Positions 18,599 to 28,502 of a stretch of 32,198 bases of DNA are shown here, one piece after another. The notes under the pieces are model-generated. The model made no database searches. It was not told the DNA's origin and saw only the letters and a program-made list of their open reading frames with translations. The stretch's first letter is position 1. Each line of letters begins with the position of its first letter. A program made the position numbers and the translations under genes. This DNA comes from Acidimicrobiia bacterium (GTDB lineage: Bacteria; Actinomycetota; Acidimicrobiia; Acidimicrobiales; Aldehydirespiratoraceae), in the NCBI GenBank assembly GCA_021296315.1, contig JAGWAO010000010.1, positions 56,973 through 89,170 of the forward strand. The letters run 5' to 3'.

Positions 18599-19609
18599 GT
18601 GACTTCGGTCGGGATAGTCGGCGCGGGCCGGGCCGCCACCCTTCACGCCGAGGCGGTCCGAGCCGCCAGAGGGGCGCGCCTGGCAGGGGTTACAGCCTCC
18701 TCGCCCACATCGCCGCGAGCAGCCGCTCTCGCCGGTGCGCTGGACTGCCCGGTGCTGACGGCGCAGGAGCTGGCCCGTACCTGCGACGTGGCCGTGGTCG
18801 CCACCCCCCCGGCCGCCCGGGCCGACGCCCTGGCCGAGTTGGCCTCATCCCGCCGCTTGCGGGCGGTGCTGGTGGAGTCGCCCGCGGCCACCACCCTCGA
18901 CGGCATCGCCGACCTCACGGCCGCGTTCGCGGACCGGCCGGTCATGGCTGCGGTGAATCTGCTGCACGCGCCGGCCGTGCGCCGGGCACTGGCCGCGGTG
19001 GCGACCATGGACCTGCATCATCTCGAGTTGAGGCTGGCCGCGCCCGATCCGGCGCGGGGCCCGGATTCCGGCCGTGCCTTCGGTGGCGGCGTGACCATGG
19101 ACCCGGCAGGCGGATTCTGGCCCGTGCTGGTCGCGGCCATGGGAGCGGCGGTCCAGTCCATTGCCGTGCCGCAGCTCGAGGTTGTCGAAGGGCTCGACCG
19201 CACCGCAGAGGTCGTGCTTCGAGCCGTGAACGGCCGCACGGCTCGAGCCTCGCTGCGCTGGAGCGCTGGGGTGGCAGAGGCCGCCCTTGAGGCGGCCGAC
19301 TCGTCCCACGTGGCTCGCGTCGATGTGTGGCCCGTGCCCGTCGCCGAGATCGACGGCGCTCCGGCCGGTCCGCCCGCGGACGCAAGCAACCCGCTGGTCG
19401 CCCTCGGGTTCACAGGTCAGATCGAGCGGCTGGTCCGCGCCGGCCGCGGTGAGGCGCAGCCTTGGCCGGGTTTGGCCGTCGCCTCCTCGGCGCTGACGAT
19501 CTCAGCCGCAGCTGCGCTGTCGGTTCTGCGGAACGGCGTTCCCGTAAGCGTCTCCGACGTGCCCCGCGACCTCTCACCGTTTGAGATCCTTGGCAGCACG
19601 TGTTGCTAG
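18599..19609 (+). CDS. Gfo/Idh/MocA family oxidoreductase
   Basis: N-terminal Rossmann VTSVGIVGAGRAATLHAEAVRAARGARLAGVTASS, CDVAVVATPPAARADALAEL; C-terminal domain consistent. Confidence 0.85.
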   Translation: MTSVGIVGAGRAATLHAEAVRAARGARLAGVTASSPTSPRAAALAGALDCPVLTAQELARTCDVAVVATPPAARADALAELASSRRLRAVLVESPAATTLDGIADLTAAFADRPVMAAVNLLHAPAVRRALAAVATMDLHHLELRLAAPDPARGPDSGRAFGGGVTMDPAGGFWPVLVAAMGAAVQSIAVPQLEVVEGLDRTAEVVLRAVNGRTARASLRWSAGVAEAALEAADSSHVARVDVWPVPVAEIDGAPAGPPADASNPLVALGFTGQIERLVRAGRGEAQPWPGLAVASSALTISAAAALSVLRNGVPVSVSDVPRDLSPFEILGSTCC

Positions 19610-19623
19610 CCCGACGTTCACGA

Positions 19624-19675
19624 GAATCTCGGTGCGATTCCTACGCACCTACGCCACAGAACCAACCCGAGATTC
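19624..19675. terminator. inverted repeats between convergent genes (GAATCTCGG/CCGAGATTC and GGTGCG-attccta-CGCACC)
   Basis: 9-bp arms 19624-19632 / 19667-19675; hairpin 19631-19636 / 19644-19649. Lies between stops at 19609(+) and 19734(-). Confidence 0.45.
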
Positions 19676-19733
19676 CGCTGGCCACCACTGCTTCTGAACG
19701 CCGAGGAGTCGGTCGAGGAGCCGTTGATTCTGC

Positions 19734-20417
19734 TCAATCGTCGGTGTCGGGCAGTCGGGACCCTCCTGCGGACCGCCGCAGGGCAAGGCGGTCCGTGCCC
19801 GCGTCGATCCCGGGGAGTTGAGGCTGCACGCCCGCGGCGCCCCGCCAGGCGGTGAATCGCTCCATCACCAGGTGCTCCACCTGCTGCCAGGTGCGGGCCC
19901 TCGGCTCGGCCTCGTGGCGGTTGTAGGGCTGGTCGAACACGATCACGTCGTTGCCGCTGGCTCGCAGCGCGGCGACGTTGTGCGGCGCGTCGTCCACGTA
20001 GCAGTCGGCCTCCACTTCGGGCTTGTTGCCCAGGAAGCAGATGTCGCGATACGGGATGCGCTCAGCGTCGAGCCACTGCACGGTGTCGGCCACCGCCTCG
20101 GCATGGCCCCAGTTGACGTAGAGGCGATGGGTGATCACCCGGATCCAGACGCCCGCGTCCGACAGCCGCCACAGAGCCTCGGCCGCGCCTTCGATGGCGG
20201 GCAGCTTGGCCAGCATGCGGTGCTCGGTGACGGCCGAGCCGTGGTATCGCTCGAATTCGCTGGGACTCAAGTCCCATTCGCGGAAGTCGTAGGAGCGCTC
20301 CTCGGGGAGCGATGCCGGATCTATGCCTCTCAGCTCGGCGACGAAGGCCGCGAATCCCGCCGTGTAGTCGGCGACGACCCCGTCGAGGTCCACGCCGAAG
20401 ACGAACTGCGATGTCAT
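19734..20417 (-). CDS. 5'-nucleotidase, NT5C/deoxyribonucleotidase-like HAD hydrolase
   Basis: FGVDLDGVVADYTAGF, VITHRLYVNWGHAEAVADTVQWLD, CFLGNKPEVEADCYVDDAPHNVAALRASGNDVIVFDQPYN. Confidence 0.87.
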   Translation of the reverse strand: MTSQFVFGVDLDGVVADYTAGFAAFVAELRGIDPASLPEERSYDFREWDLSPSEFERYHGSAVTEHRMLAKLPAIEGAAEALWRLSDAGVWIRVITHRLYVNWGHAEAVADTVQWLDAERIPYRDICFLGNKPEVEADCYVDDAPHNVAALRASGNDVIVFDQPYNRHEAEPRARTWQQVEHLVMERFTAWRGAAGVQPQLPGIDAGTDRLALRRSAGGSRLPDTDD

Positions 20418-20444
20418 TTCGCAGCCCGGCGCGACATTTCTCAC

Positions 20445-20535
20445 TGCTGCTCGCTGCGCTCACGGGCCGCTCGGGCCACGGCCTCGCTCAGCGTCGTGCG
20501 ACTCGCGTGAGACTGCGCCGACCCGCTCGGCCTCT
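20445..20535 (-). repeat. composite dispersed repeat, copy D
   Basis: Minus strand AGAGGCCGAGCGG (20535..20523) + spacer + GAGGCCGTGGCCCGAGCGGCCCGTGAGCGCAGCGAGCAGCAG (20485..20445), between dyp and nucleotidase genes. Confidence 0.85.
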
Positions 20536-21448
20536 AGGGCAAGGCGGCGTCGAGCGCCTCCACGGACGGGGCGAAGTAGAAGGAGCCCGATGCCGGCGTC
20601 GAGTAGTCGGTGATGAAGTCGGGCTCCTGGCCGTTGATGCCGTACATCGCCTCCATGCGCTCCCTCATCGGGGCCTGGGTCTTGCAGAACCCCATGAAGT
20701 ACAGGCCGACGGTGCCGTCGTGGAAGGCGTAGGGAGTGGAGCGCCGCACCATCTCCCCGCGCTTGGCGGTGGACTCGTCGGCGGTCGCGCCCTCGCGCAG
20801 CTCCACGTGCGACAGGTGCGACCTCGGAACCTGCTCGTCAAGCTTGACCGAGTCGGCCTTGGTGCGCCCGAAGGTGTTCTCCTCCTGCTCCAGCGACAGT
20901 GTGGCCCAGTAGTCCAGGTCGTGGACCCAGCGCTGGGCGATGCAGAACGCGCCGCCCTCGCCCGGGTCGCCGTCGTCGATGATGGCCCGGTCGGGCTCGT
21001 CGCTGGGCTCCGGGTTGCCGGTGCCGTCGATGTGGCCGGTGAGGTCGAGGCTGTTCTTGTAGATGAACGTCGGGGTCTCGCGGGCCACCGCCATGTGGCC
21101 GGCCACGGCGCGCCGGAAGGTGTGCTGCACCTCCCAGCACAGGTCCTTCTCGGCGTGGTGGACCCAGATGAGCAGTTCCTCCTGGGTGCCCTTGGCCACC
21201 CGGGTGCCGTCGGGGGACTCGTAGCCGGGGTAGGGCTGGAAGTCGTCGCCGGTCTCGATGCCCAGATCGGCAGCCAGGGTCGGGCCCAGCAGGATGCAGA
21301 GATTGACGCCCTGCGCATCGGCATCGGCTCGGCAGTCGCTCAGCGCCTGACGGATGACGTCGAGGTCGGCGCCGTCGACACGGCTCATGTGCGTGTACCA
21401 CTGGTACTTTTGCAACTCGGTGAGAATCGCCGCCTGCGGTGTTGCCAT
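20534..21448 (-). CDS. Dyp-type heme peroxidase
   Basis: GHIDGTGNP motif (GxxDG), FCIAQRWVHDLDYWATLSLEQEENTFGRTKADSVKL, DGTVGLYFMGFCKTQAPMRERMEAMYG. Confidence 0.92.
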   Translation of the reverse strand: MATPQAAILTELQKYQWYTHMSRVDGADLDVIRQALSDCRADADAQGVNLCILLGPTLAADLGIETGDDFQPYPGYESPDGTRVAKGTQEELLIWVHHAEKDLCWEVQHTFRRAVAGHMAVARETPTFIYKNSLDLTGHIDGTGNPEPSDEPDRAIIDDGDPGEGGAFCIAQRWVHDLDYWATLSLEQEENTFGRTKADSVKLDEQVPRSHLSHVELREGATADESTAKRGEMVRRSTPYAFHDGTVGLYFMGFCKTQAPMRERMEAMYGINGQEPDFITDYSTPASGSFYFAPSVEALDAALP

Positions 21449-21492
21449 CGGTTGGCCCTTCTTTCTTGTGGTGGGGGGTGCCTCTAGTGGCG

Positions 21493-21521
21493 GGCGGAGT
21501 CCGCCAGCCCGGTTGACCGGG
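21493..21521. promoter_or_regulatory. two adjacent palindromes upstream of the dyp gene
   Basis: GGCGGA-G-TCCGCC (21493-21505) and CCCGGT-TG-ACCGGG (21508-21521) within the region upstream of the start at 21448. Confidence 0.35.
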
Positions 21522-21615
21522 GTCCAGCGGTCCCTTGCACTCTAGACATTAGACAGCCGATGTGTCCCGCCCGCAAGCAGGAACAGCGCTTTCTCAAGCA
21601 GGACGCGGGCTGCTC

Positions 21616-23163
21616 TCAGCGGTCCCGCAGCTCGCGGCGCAGGATCTTGCCGGAAGCGCTCTTGGGGATGGCCTCCAGCACCTCGAAGGACCGCACCTGC
21701 TTGTAGCTGGCCAGGTGCTCGCCCACATGGGACTGGAGCTCAGCGAGGGTGGGCGCGTCGGCACCGGGCGCCAGCGTTATGAAGGCTTTGGGCAGCTCTC
21801 CCGCCTCCTCGTCAGGAATGCCGATCACCGCCGCGTCGGCCACCGCCGGATGGGTGACCAGCACCGCCTCCAGCTCGGCGGGGGCCACCTGCCAGGCCTT
21901 GTACTTGATGAGCTCCTTGATGCGGTCGACTATCGAGACATGGTCCTCGTCGTCGATGACGGCCACATCGCCGGTGTAGAGCCAGCCGTCGGAGTCGAGG
22001 GTCTCCGCCGTGGCGTCGGGGTTGTTGAGGTAGCCCTTCATCACTTGGGGTCCTCGGACCAGCAGCTCGCCCCGGCCCCCCACATCCAAATCCGCTCCGG
22101 ATTCGGGGTCGACGATGCGGATCTCGGTGTTGGAGATGGTCACGCCGCTGGTTCCGGGCCGGAACTGTCCCTCCGGCGTGCAGTGGCTCACCGGGCTCAG
22201 CTCCGTCATCCCGTAGCCCTGAACGACCTCGCACCCCACCCGGGTCGCGGCCGCCGCGGCCAGATCGGCTCCCAGCGGGGCCGCCCCCGAGAAGATCTGC
22301 TTGATCGACGACAGGTCGAAGTCGTCCACGGCGGGATGCTTGGCCAGCCCCAGCACCATGGGTGGCACCGCGAAGAACCGGGTGATCCGCTGCTCCTGCA
22401 CCAACTCCAAGGCTCTCACCATGTCGAAGCGGGGCATGGTCACCACCCGAACCCCGAAGGCGAGCAGCATGTTCATGAGCACCTGCATCCCGTAGATGTG
22501 GAAGAAGGGCAGCACGGCCAAGGCCACCTCGCCTGCCGCGGGTGTGAACGTGTGCTCCATCTGGGCGATGTTGGCGACAAGGTTGCGATGGGTGAGCATC
22601 ACGCCCTTGGGCAGCCCCGTCGTGCCCGACGAGTAAGGGAGCACAACCACATGCTCGGCGTAGTCCACCGGCACCTGGTCGATCCGCTTGCCGAAGAGCG
22701 AGGTGAGCGTGGTGGCCCCCTCCGCCTCCCCCATTACCAGGATGTGCTCCACCGCGGTGCCCGCGGCCGCGGCTCGGGCCGTCTCCAGGAACATTGGGAT
22801 CGTCACCAGCCATGACGCCGAGGCGTCGGTCAGCTGGAAGCGGACCTCCTCGGCGCTGTAGGTGGGGTTGATCGTCGTGATGGTGCCGCCGGCGAGCGCG
22901 ATGCCGTGGAAGACGACGGCGTACTCAGGAACATTGGGGGCGAGGATGGCGACCGTGGTGCCGGGGCCCACGCCGCGGGAACTGAGCCCGCCGCCGAGGC
23001 TGCGCACCAGATCGTGCAATTCCGAGAACGTGTACGACGAGGTGCCGTCGGTGATGGCGACCTCGTCGGCGTGATCCGCGACCGACGCGAACACGCACTC
23101 GGTGATCGACTGGTCACTGATCTCCACGTCGGGCAGGGGACTGGTGTGGATGATGGTGCGCAC
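21616..23163 (-). CDS. AMP-dependent acyl-CoA synthetase/ligase (4-coumarate-CoA ligase-like)
   Basis: LPYSSGTTGLPKGVMLTHRN, GYGMTELSPVSH, GWLYTGDVAVIDDEDHVSIVDRIKELIKYKAWQVAPAELEAVL, IPKSASGKILRREL. GTG start at 23163 (VRTIIHTSPLPDVEIS) chosen over longer upstream starts. Confidence 0.93.
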   Translation of the reverse strand: MRTIIHTSPLPDVEISDQSITECVFASVADHADEVAITDGTSSYTFSELHDLVRSLGGGLSSRGVGPGTTVAILAPNVPEYAVVFHGIALAGGTITTINPTYSAEEVRFQLTDASASWLVTIPMFLETARAAAAGTAVEHILVMGEAEGATTLTSLFGKRIDQVPVDYAEHVVVLPYSSGTTGLPKGVMLTHRNLVANIAQMEHTFTPAAGEVALAVLPFFHIYGMQVLMNMLLAFGVRVVTMPRFDMVRALELVQEQRITRFFAVPPMVLGLAKHPAVDDFDLSSIKQIFSGAAPLGADLAAAAATRVGCEVVQGYGMTELSPVSHCTPEGQFRPGTSGVTISNTEIRIVDPESGADLDVGGRGELLVRGPQVMKGYLNNPDATAETLDSDGWLYTGDVAVIDDEDHVSIVDRIKELIKYKAWQVAPAELEAVLVTHPAVADAAVIGIPDEEAGELPKAFITLAPGADAPTLAELQSHVGEHLASYKQVRSFEVLEAIPKSASGKILRRELRDR

Positions 23164-23384
23164 GGCCACCTCGCACGGTCGCTGATGCTGGAAAACGGGT
23201 GGAGCCGAGACTATCCCGGGCTGGGTGGTGGGCGCCTCGCCCGCATCGAGGGCTACCTGAGAATCGGCCTCCCCCGTCCCGCGCCGCCCGAGCCAGGCCA
23301 GTAGCCAGCCCCTGCCCGCCAGCGGAGGGGCTCGCCGGGTGGTCATGGGGAGGCGGTGCGGGGTCGCGCTAGCCTTCTCTATCC

Positions 23385-24566
23385 GTGCGCCTGGGACTGC
23401 TTCGCGAATCCGCGCCTTCCGAGAACCGCGTGGCCCTCGTTCCCGATGGTGTCGAGACGATGGTGCAGCACGGGTGCGACGTTCTGGTCGAGCGGGGCGC
23501 TGGATCGGGTGCGGGGATAGACGACGGCTCCTACAGCCGCGTCGGCGCATCCATTGTCGATGCCACGGAGATCGGCTCGGCCGATGTGATCGTCTCGGTT
23601 CGCGATCTGCCCGCCGGCTTCGGTCCTGACAGCGCCGCCGACCCTGCACTCGCGTTCGTCGGTGTGTTGGATCCTCTGTGGATGCCGCAGAGGGCGCAGC
23701 GCCATGCCGCTGATGGCACCAGCGCGTTCTCAATGGACCTGGTGCCCCGCATCACGCGAGCACAGACCATGGACGTGCTGTCATCGATGGGAACGGTTGC
23801 GGGCTATGAGTCGGTCCTGCTGGCCGCCAGCCGGCTGCCCCAGATGTTCCCGCTGATGATGACCGCGGCCGGAACCCTGGCCCCGGCTCGGGTCTTGGTG
23901 CTGGGCGCGGGGGTGGCCGGACTGCAGGCCATCGCCACCTCGCGGCGGCTCGGCGCGGTGGTCGAGGGCTACGACGTGCGACCCGCCGCGGTCGAGCAGA
24001 TCCGCTCGATGGGGGCCCGCGCGGTGGAGCTGGACCTCGCCGAGGCGGGCGCCGGCGCGGCGGGCGCCGAGGACGCCGGTGGCTACGCCCGCGCTCAGAG
24101 CGACGACGTCGCCAGCAGGCAGCAGGAGCTGCTTGCCCCCTACGTGGCTGGCTCCGATGTCGTCATCACCACCGCGGCCATCCCCGGGCGGGCCTCGCCG
24201 CTGCTGGTCACTGCTGAGATGGTCGACGCCATGGCTCCCGGCTCGGTCGTCATCGATCTGGCCTCGGAGCGGGGCGGCAACTGCGCCCTGTCGCAGTCCG
24301 ACGTCGAGGTCGACCGGGATGGTGTCACCGTTCTGGCCCCCACCGACCTGGTGTCGAGGTGCGCTCGCCACGCCAGCCAGATGTTCTCCCGCAACCTCGT
24401 CGAGTTCCTGTGCCATCTCGCTCCCGACGGTGAGATCGACATTCGCGCCGACGATGAGATCCTCGCGGCAATGCTCGTCGCGCACGGTGGCGATGTAGTC
24501 CATTCGGGGGTCGCGGCTGCGCTCGACAGCCGCGGCGGCACACCAGAACCGGCCGCGGGGGGTTAG
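23385..24566 (+). CDS. pntAA: NAD(P) transhydrogenase subunit alpha part 1
   Basis: RLGLLRESAPSENRVALVPDGVETMV, VLVLGAGVAGLQAIATSRRLGAVVEGYDVRPAAVEQIRSMGA, VITTAAIPGRASPLLVT, GSVVIDLASERGGNC; followed by pntAB and pntB. Confidence 0.95.
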   Translation: MRLGLLRESAPSENRVALVPDGVETMVQHGCDVLVERGAGSGAGIDDGSYSRVGASIVDATEIGSADVIVSVRDLPAGFGPDSAADPALAFVGVLDPLWMPQRAQRHAADGTSAFSMDLVPRITRAQTMDVLSSMGTVAGYESVLLAASRLPQMFPLMMTAAGTLAPARVLVLGAGVAGLQAIATSRRLGAVVEGYDVRPAAVEQIRSMGARAVELDLAEAGAGAAGAEDAGGYARAQSDDVASRQQELLAPYVAGSDVVITTAAIPGRASPLLVTAEMVDAMAPGSVVIDLASERGGNCALSQSDVEVDRDGVTVLAPTDLVSRCARHASQMFSRNLVEFLCHLAPDGEIDIRADDEILAAMLVAHGGDVVHSGVAAALDSRGGTPEPAAGG

Positions 24567-24569
24567 CCG

Positions 24570-24938
24570 ATGGATCTGCTGGTGGCGGTCACGCTGTTCG
24601 TCATGGCCGTGTTCCTCGGGGTCGAGCTGATCACCAAGGTTCCGCCCACGCTGCACACGCCCCTCATGTCCGGTTCGAACGCCATCTCGGGCATCACCGT
24701 CGTGGGTGCGCTGCTGGCGGCCGGCTCCGACCATCGAACCTTCACCGCGGTCCTCGGCTTCGCGGCGGTGACGTTGGCGATGATCAACGTCGTCGGCGGC
24801 TTCCTGGTGACCCACCGGATGCTGCACATGTTCAGTCCCAAGCGTCGAGCTCAGAGGTCGGTCAGCGGGGGCCCGGGGTCCGCGTCCAACAACCCCGCGA
24901 GCCCCGAGACCTCAGCCACCGAGGACGGCGGCCCGTGA
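24570..24938 (+). CDS. pntAB: NAD(P) transhydrogenase subunit alpha part 2
   Basis: GVELITKVPPTLHTPLMSGSNAISGITVVGALL, MINVVGGFLVTHRMLHMF. Confidence 0.95.
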   Translation: MDLLVAVTLFVMAVFLGVELITKVPPTLHTPLMSGSNAISGITVVGALLAAGSDHRTFTAVLGFAAVTLAMINVVGGFLVTHRMLHMFSPKRRAQRSVSGGPGSASNNPASPETSATEDGGP

Positions 24939-26314
24939 TGGACGACTGGACCACCCTCGGTTATCTCGTCGCCGCGGTGCTGTTCATTCTCGGCCTCAAG
25001 CGGCTGAGCCGGCCCCGAACCGCGGTGAGGGGCAATCAGTTCGGCGCGGCCGGGATGCTCATCGCAGTGATGGTCACACTGGCCGACAACGCCATCTTGA
25101 GCTTCGAGTGGATCATCGGCGGCCTGGTCCTGGGAGCGGCCGTGGGGGCGCTGCTGGCCGTTCGGGTGCAGATGACGGCCATGCCCGAGCTGGTGGCGCT
25201 GTTCAACGGCTTCGGCGGCGGCGCCTCGGTGCTGGTCGCGGCTGCCTCGTTCATCGAGGCCGCCGACCTGGCGACCGGCACTACCCGACTGTCGGCCGCG
25301 GCCGCGCTGGCGTCGCTGATCGGCGCGGTGACCCTTACTGGCAGCCTCATCGCCTTCGGCAAGTTGCAGGAGGCTCTGCGATGGTCGGGCTTTCCGGGAA
25401 TGCGCGTCGTGAGCGCGGCCGGCGCGGTGGCCGCGGCGGTGTTCGGGACGCTGATGGTCGTCGACGCGGGAAATGCGCTGTGGCTGTGGCTGCTCATCGC
25501 GGTCGGGGCCGTGCTCGGTGTCATGGTGGTGTCGCCCATCGGCGGCGCCGACATGCCGGTGGTGATCGCGTTGCTGAATTCGCTGTCGGGTATGGCCGCG
25601 GTGGCGGCCGGATTCGTGCTCGACAATTCGCTGCTGATCATTGCGGGCTCGCTGGTGGGCGCCAGCGGCCTGATCCTGACCCAGATCATGTGCGTGGCCA
25701 TGAACCGGTCGCTGCCGGCGGTGATGTTCAGCCCCGCACCTTCGGGCGACGGAGGCCCGAGCGCGGACGACGTCTACGCGGGCAAGGTCCGCTCGACGTC
25801 CCCCGACGATGTGGCCATGCTGCTCGAGTCGGCCGAGCGGGTCGCCATCGTTCCGGGCTACGGGCTGGCTGTCGCCCAGGCCCAGCACGCCGTGCGGGAC
25901 CTGGCCCGGCGCTTGGAGGATCGCGGCGCCGAGGTGGTGTTCGGCATCCATCCGGTTGCGGGACGGATGCCGGGCCACATGAACGTGCTGCTGGCTGAGG
26001 CGGAGATCTCCTACGAGCGCCTGGTGGAGATGGACGACATCAATCCAACCTTCGAGCAGACCGACGTGACCATCGTCATCGGGGCCAACGATGTGGTCAA
26101 CCCGGTCGCCCGCACCGACCCGGCCAGCCCGATCGCGGGGATGCCCATCCTCGACGTCGACAAGAGCGACGTGGTCGTGATCATCAAGCGCAGCCTCAGC
26201 CCGGGCTTCGCCGGCATCCCCAACCCCCTGTTCGCGGCGGACAATTCGCTGATGCTCTTCGGCGACGGCCGCGAGGCCGTGGTCGAGGTGACCAAGGCCC
26301 TCCAGCAGATCTGA
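24935..26314 (+). CDS. pntB: NAD(P) transhydrogenase subunit beta
   Basis: LVALFNGFGGGASVLVAAASF, IALLNSLSGMAAVAAGFVLDN, IVPGYGLAVAQAQHAVRDLARRL, GRMPGHMNVLLAEA, VIGANDVVNPVARTDP; 4-bp overlap with pntAB. Confidence 0.96.
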   Translation: MMDDWTTLGYLVAAVLFILGLKRLSRPRTAVRGNQFGAAGMLIAVMVTLADNAILSFEWIIGGLVLGAAVGALLAVRVQMTAMPELVALFNGFGGGASVLVAAASFIEAADLATGTTRLSAAAALASLIGAVTLTGSLIAFGKLQEALRWSGFPGMRVVSAAGAVAAAVFGTLMVVDAGNALWLWLLIAVGAVLGVMVVSPIGGADMPVVIALLNSLSGMAAVAAGFVLDNSLLIIAGSLVGASGLILTQIMCVAMNRSLPAVMFSPAPSGDGGPSADDVYAGKVRSTSPDDVAMLLESAERVAIVPGYGLAVAQAQHAVRDLARRLEDRGAEVVFGIHPVAGRMPGHMNVLLAEAEISYERLVEMDDINPTFEQTDVTIVIGANDVVNPVARTDPASPIAGMPILDVDKSDVVVIIKRSLSPGFAGIPNPLFAADNSLMLFGDGREAVVEVTKALQQI

Positions 26315-26315
26315 G

Positions 26316-26335
26316 CGCCGCCCCAGGGCGCGGCG
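26316..26335. terminator. hairpin CGCCGC-cccagggc-GCGGCG between convergent pntB and trpB-like genes
   Basis: Perfect 6-bp stem in a 24-bp gap between convergent stops; no U-tract. Confidence 0.5.
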
Positions 26336-26338
26336 ATC

Positions 26339-27703
26339 TCAGGGCAGGGCGGGGATGGCCTGCATCGACTGGGCCAGGGCCTCGGCCGACAGGTCGAGGT
26401 CGGCTATGGCGCCGGAGATGTAGTCCTCGTAGGCGGCGAGGTCGAGGTGGCCGTGGCCGCACAGCGCGGTGAGGATGGTCTTGGACTCGCCGGACTCTTT
26501 GCACGCCAGCGCCTCGCGGATGGCCGCGGCCAGGGCATGGGTCGGCTCGGGCGCGGGCACGATCCCCTCGGTGCGCGCGAACTGCAGCGCGGCCGCGAAG
26601 CACTCCATCTGGCCGATGGCCACCGCCTCGGTGAGCCCCAGCTCGTAGATGTGGGAGATGAGCGGGGACATGCCGTGGTAGCGCAGGCCGCCGGCGTGGA
26701 TCGGCTCGGGGATGAACGCGGACCCCAGGGTGTGCATCTTCAGCAGCGGCGTGGTGCGGGCGGTGTCGCCGAAGTCGTAGCGGTACTCACCGCGGGTGAG
26801 CGACGGGCAGGCCTCCGGCTCCACGCAGCGGATCACCGGCGACATGTTTCCGGCCAGCTTCTCGCGCAGGAACGGCAAGGACAGGCCGCCGAAGTTGGAT
26901 CCGCCTCCGGTGCAGCCCACCAGCACGTCGGGCGTCTCCCCCACCATGGCCAGCTGGCGCAGGGCCTCCTCGCCGATGATCGTCTGGTGCAGGATCACGT
27001 GGTTGAGCACGCTGCCCAGCGAGTAGCGGATCGCGGGGTCGACGGCCGCCACCGAGATCGCCTCGGAGATGGCGATGCCCAGTGAGCCCGGGTGGTCGGG
27101 GTCCTCCGCGAGCAGGCTGCGGCCGTACTCGGTGACCGCCGACGGGCTCGGGTGCACGGTGGCCCCCCACACCTCCATCATCGTCTTGCGGTAGGGCTTC
27201 TGGCGGTACGAGGCGGCCACCTGCCAGACCTCGCACTCCATGTTGTACTGGGCGCAGGCGAAGGCCAGCGCGCTGCCCCACTGGCCCGCACCGGTCTCGG
27301 TGGTGAGCTTGGTCACGCCCTCGGAGTGGTTGTAGAAGGCCTGGGCCACGGCCGTGTTGGGCTTGTGGGAGCCGGCCGGGCTGACGCCCTCGTACTTGTA
27401 GAAGATCTTGGCCGGAGTGTCGAGGGCCTGCTCGAGGCGGCGGGCCCTGAACAGCGGGCTCGGCCGCCACAGGCGCAGCACGTCGATCACCCCTCCGGGG
27501 ATGTCGATGAACGAGTCGCCGGACACCTCCTGCAGGATCAGGCCCATCGGGAACAGCGGGGCCAGGTCGTCGGGCCCGGCCGGCTCGAGGGTGCCGGGAT
27601 GCAGCGGCGGGGGCGGCGGTGCGGGCAGGTCGGGAATCACGTTGTACCACTGGGTCGGCATCTCGGATTCCGGAAGCATCACCCGGTAGTAGTCATCGGC
27701 CAT
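26339..27703 (-). CDS. TrpB2-like PLP-dependent tryptophan synthase beta homolog
   Basis: [87 protein letters not shown]; no trpA nearby. Confidence 0.92.
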   Translation of the reverse strand: MADDYYRVMLPESEMPTQWYNVIPDLPAPPPPPLHPGTLEPAGPDDLAPLFPMGLILQEVSGDSFIDIPGGVIDVLRLWRPSPLFRARRLEQALDTPAKIFYKYEGVSPAGSHKPNTAVAQAFYNHSEGVTKLTTETGAGQWGSALAFACAQYNMECEVWQVAASYRQKPYRKTMMEVWGATVHPSPSAVTEYGRSLLAEDPDHPGSLGIAISEAISVAAVDPAIRYSLGSVLNHVILHQTIIGEEALRQLAMVGETPDVLVGCTGGGSNFGGLSLPFLREKLAGNMSPVIRCVEPEACPSLTRGEYRYDFGDTARTTPLLKMHTLGSAFIPEPIHAGGLRYHGMSPLISHIYELGLTEAVAIGQMECFAAALQFARTEGIVPAPEPTHALAAAIREALACKESGESKTILTALCGHGHLDLAAYEDYISGAIADLDLSAEALAQSMQAIPALP

Positions 27704-27746
27704 CGCCAGAGTCCTTTCTCGCGGTCTTGAGACTGGGGCGCCGACA

Positions 27747-28502
27747 TTACCCGAAGTCGGCTTCGCGTCCCTCGGCGAAGGCTTCGCGGGCCTCGGCGGA
27801 GTCGCCCATCAGGTAGGCCTCGAAGGTGAAGCCCTGCTCCCAGCGGTACTTGTCCTCGAGGCTGCCGTCCTCCACTCCGTTGAGCGACCGCTTGGCGATG
27901 CCGATCATCTGGGGAGACTTCGAGGCCATCCGGCCGGCGATCTCCAGGGCTGTCGGCCGCAGCTCGGCCCGCTGCACCACCCGCTCCACCGCTCCGAGCC
28001 GGTGGGCCTCGGCCGCGTCGATAGTGTCGCCGGTGAAGTACATGTAGCGCACCTTCTGGACGCTGAACATGCGCTGCAGGTGGGCGCCCATGCCCATGCC
28101 GCCCCGGTCGATCTCGGGCACTCCGAAGTAGGCGTCGTCGGCGGCCACCACCATGTCGGCCGCGCCCGCGATGCCGATGCCGCCGCCCAGCACGTAGCCG
28201 TGCACCGCCGCGATCACCGGCTTCGGGTTGAGGTGGATGGCCGCGAAGGTGTCGTAGTTGGCCCGGTTGGCGGGGACTATGCGGCTGGGGTCGGCTGCCA
28301 TCTCCTTGATGTCGAGGCCGGCGAAGAAGCCCTTGCCCACCGCCGCGATGATGATCACCCGCACGTCGTCGCGCCGGCCCAGCGCCTCGATCTCCGCGGC
28401 CAGCGCGAACTGGGCGTCCACGCCGAACGCGTTCACCGGAGGGTTGCAGAGCTCCAGCTCGGCAACGCCGTCGGTGACTTCAATTCTGTAGGGACTGGTC
28501 AT
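27747..28502 (-). CDS. enoyl-CoA hydratase/isomerase family protein
   Basis: [76 protein letters not shown]. Track ORF extends upstream through the tRNA-like gene, so ATG 28502 is chosen. Confidence 0.92.
   Translation of the reverse strand: MTSPYRIEVTDGVAELELCNPPVNAFGVDAQFALAAEIEALGRRDDVRVIIIAAVGKGFFAGLDIKEMAADPSRIVPANRANYDTFAAIHLNPKPVIAAVHGYVLGGGIGIAGAADMVVAADDAYFGVPEIDRGGMGMGAHLQRMFSVQKVRYMYFTGDTIDAAEAHRLGAVERVVQRAELRPTALEIAGRMASKSPQMIGIAKRSLNGVEDGSLEDKYRWEQGFTFEAYLMGDSAEAREAFAEGREADFG

Noticed and set aside
20312-21487. 391-aa plus-strand ORF
   Set aside because: Antisense to the Dyp-type peroxidase; low-complexity translation typical of GC-rich shadow ORFs.
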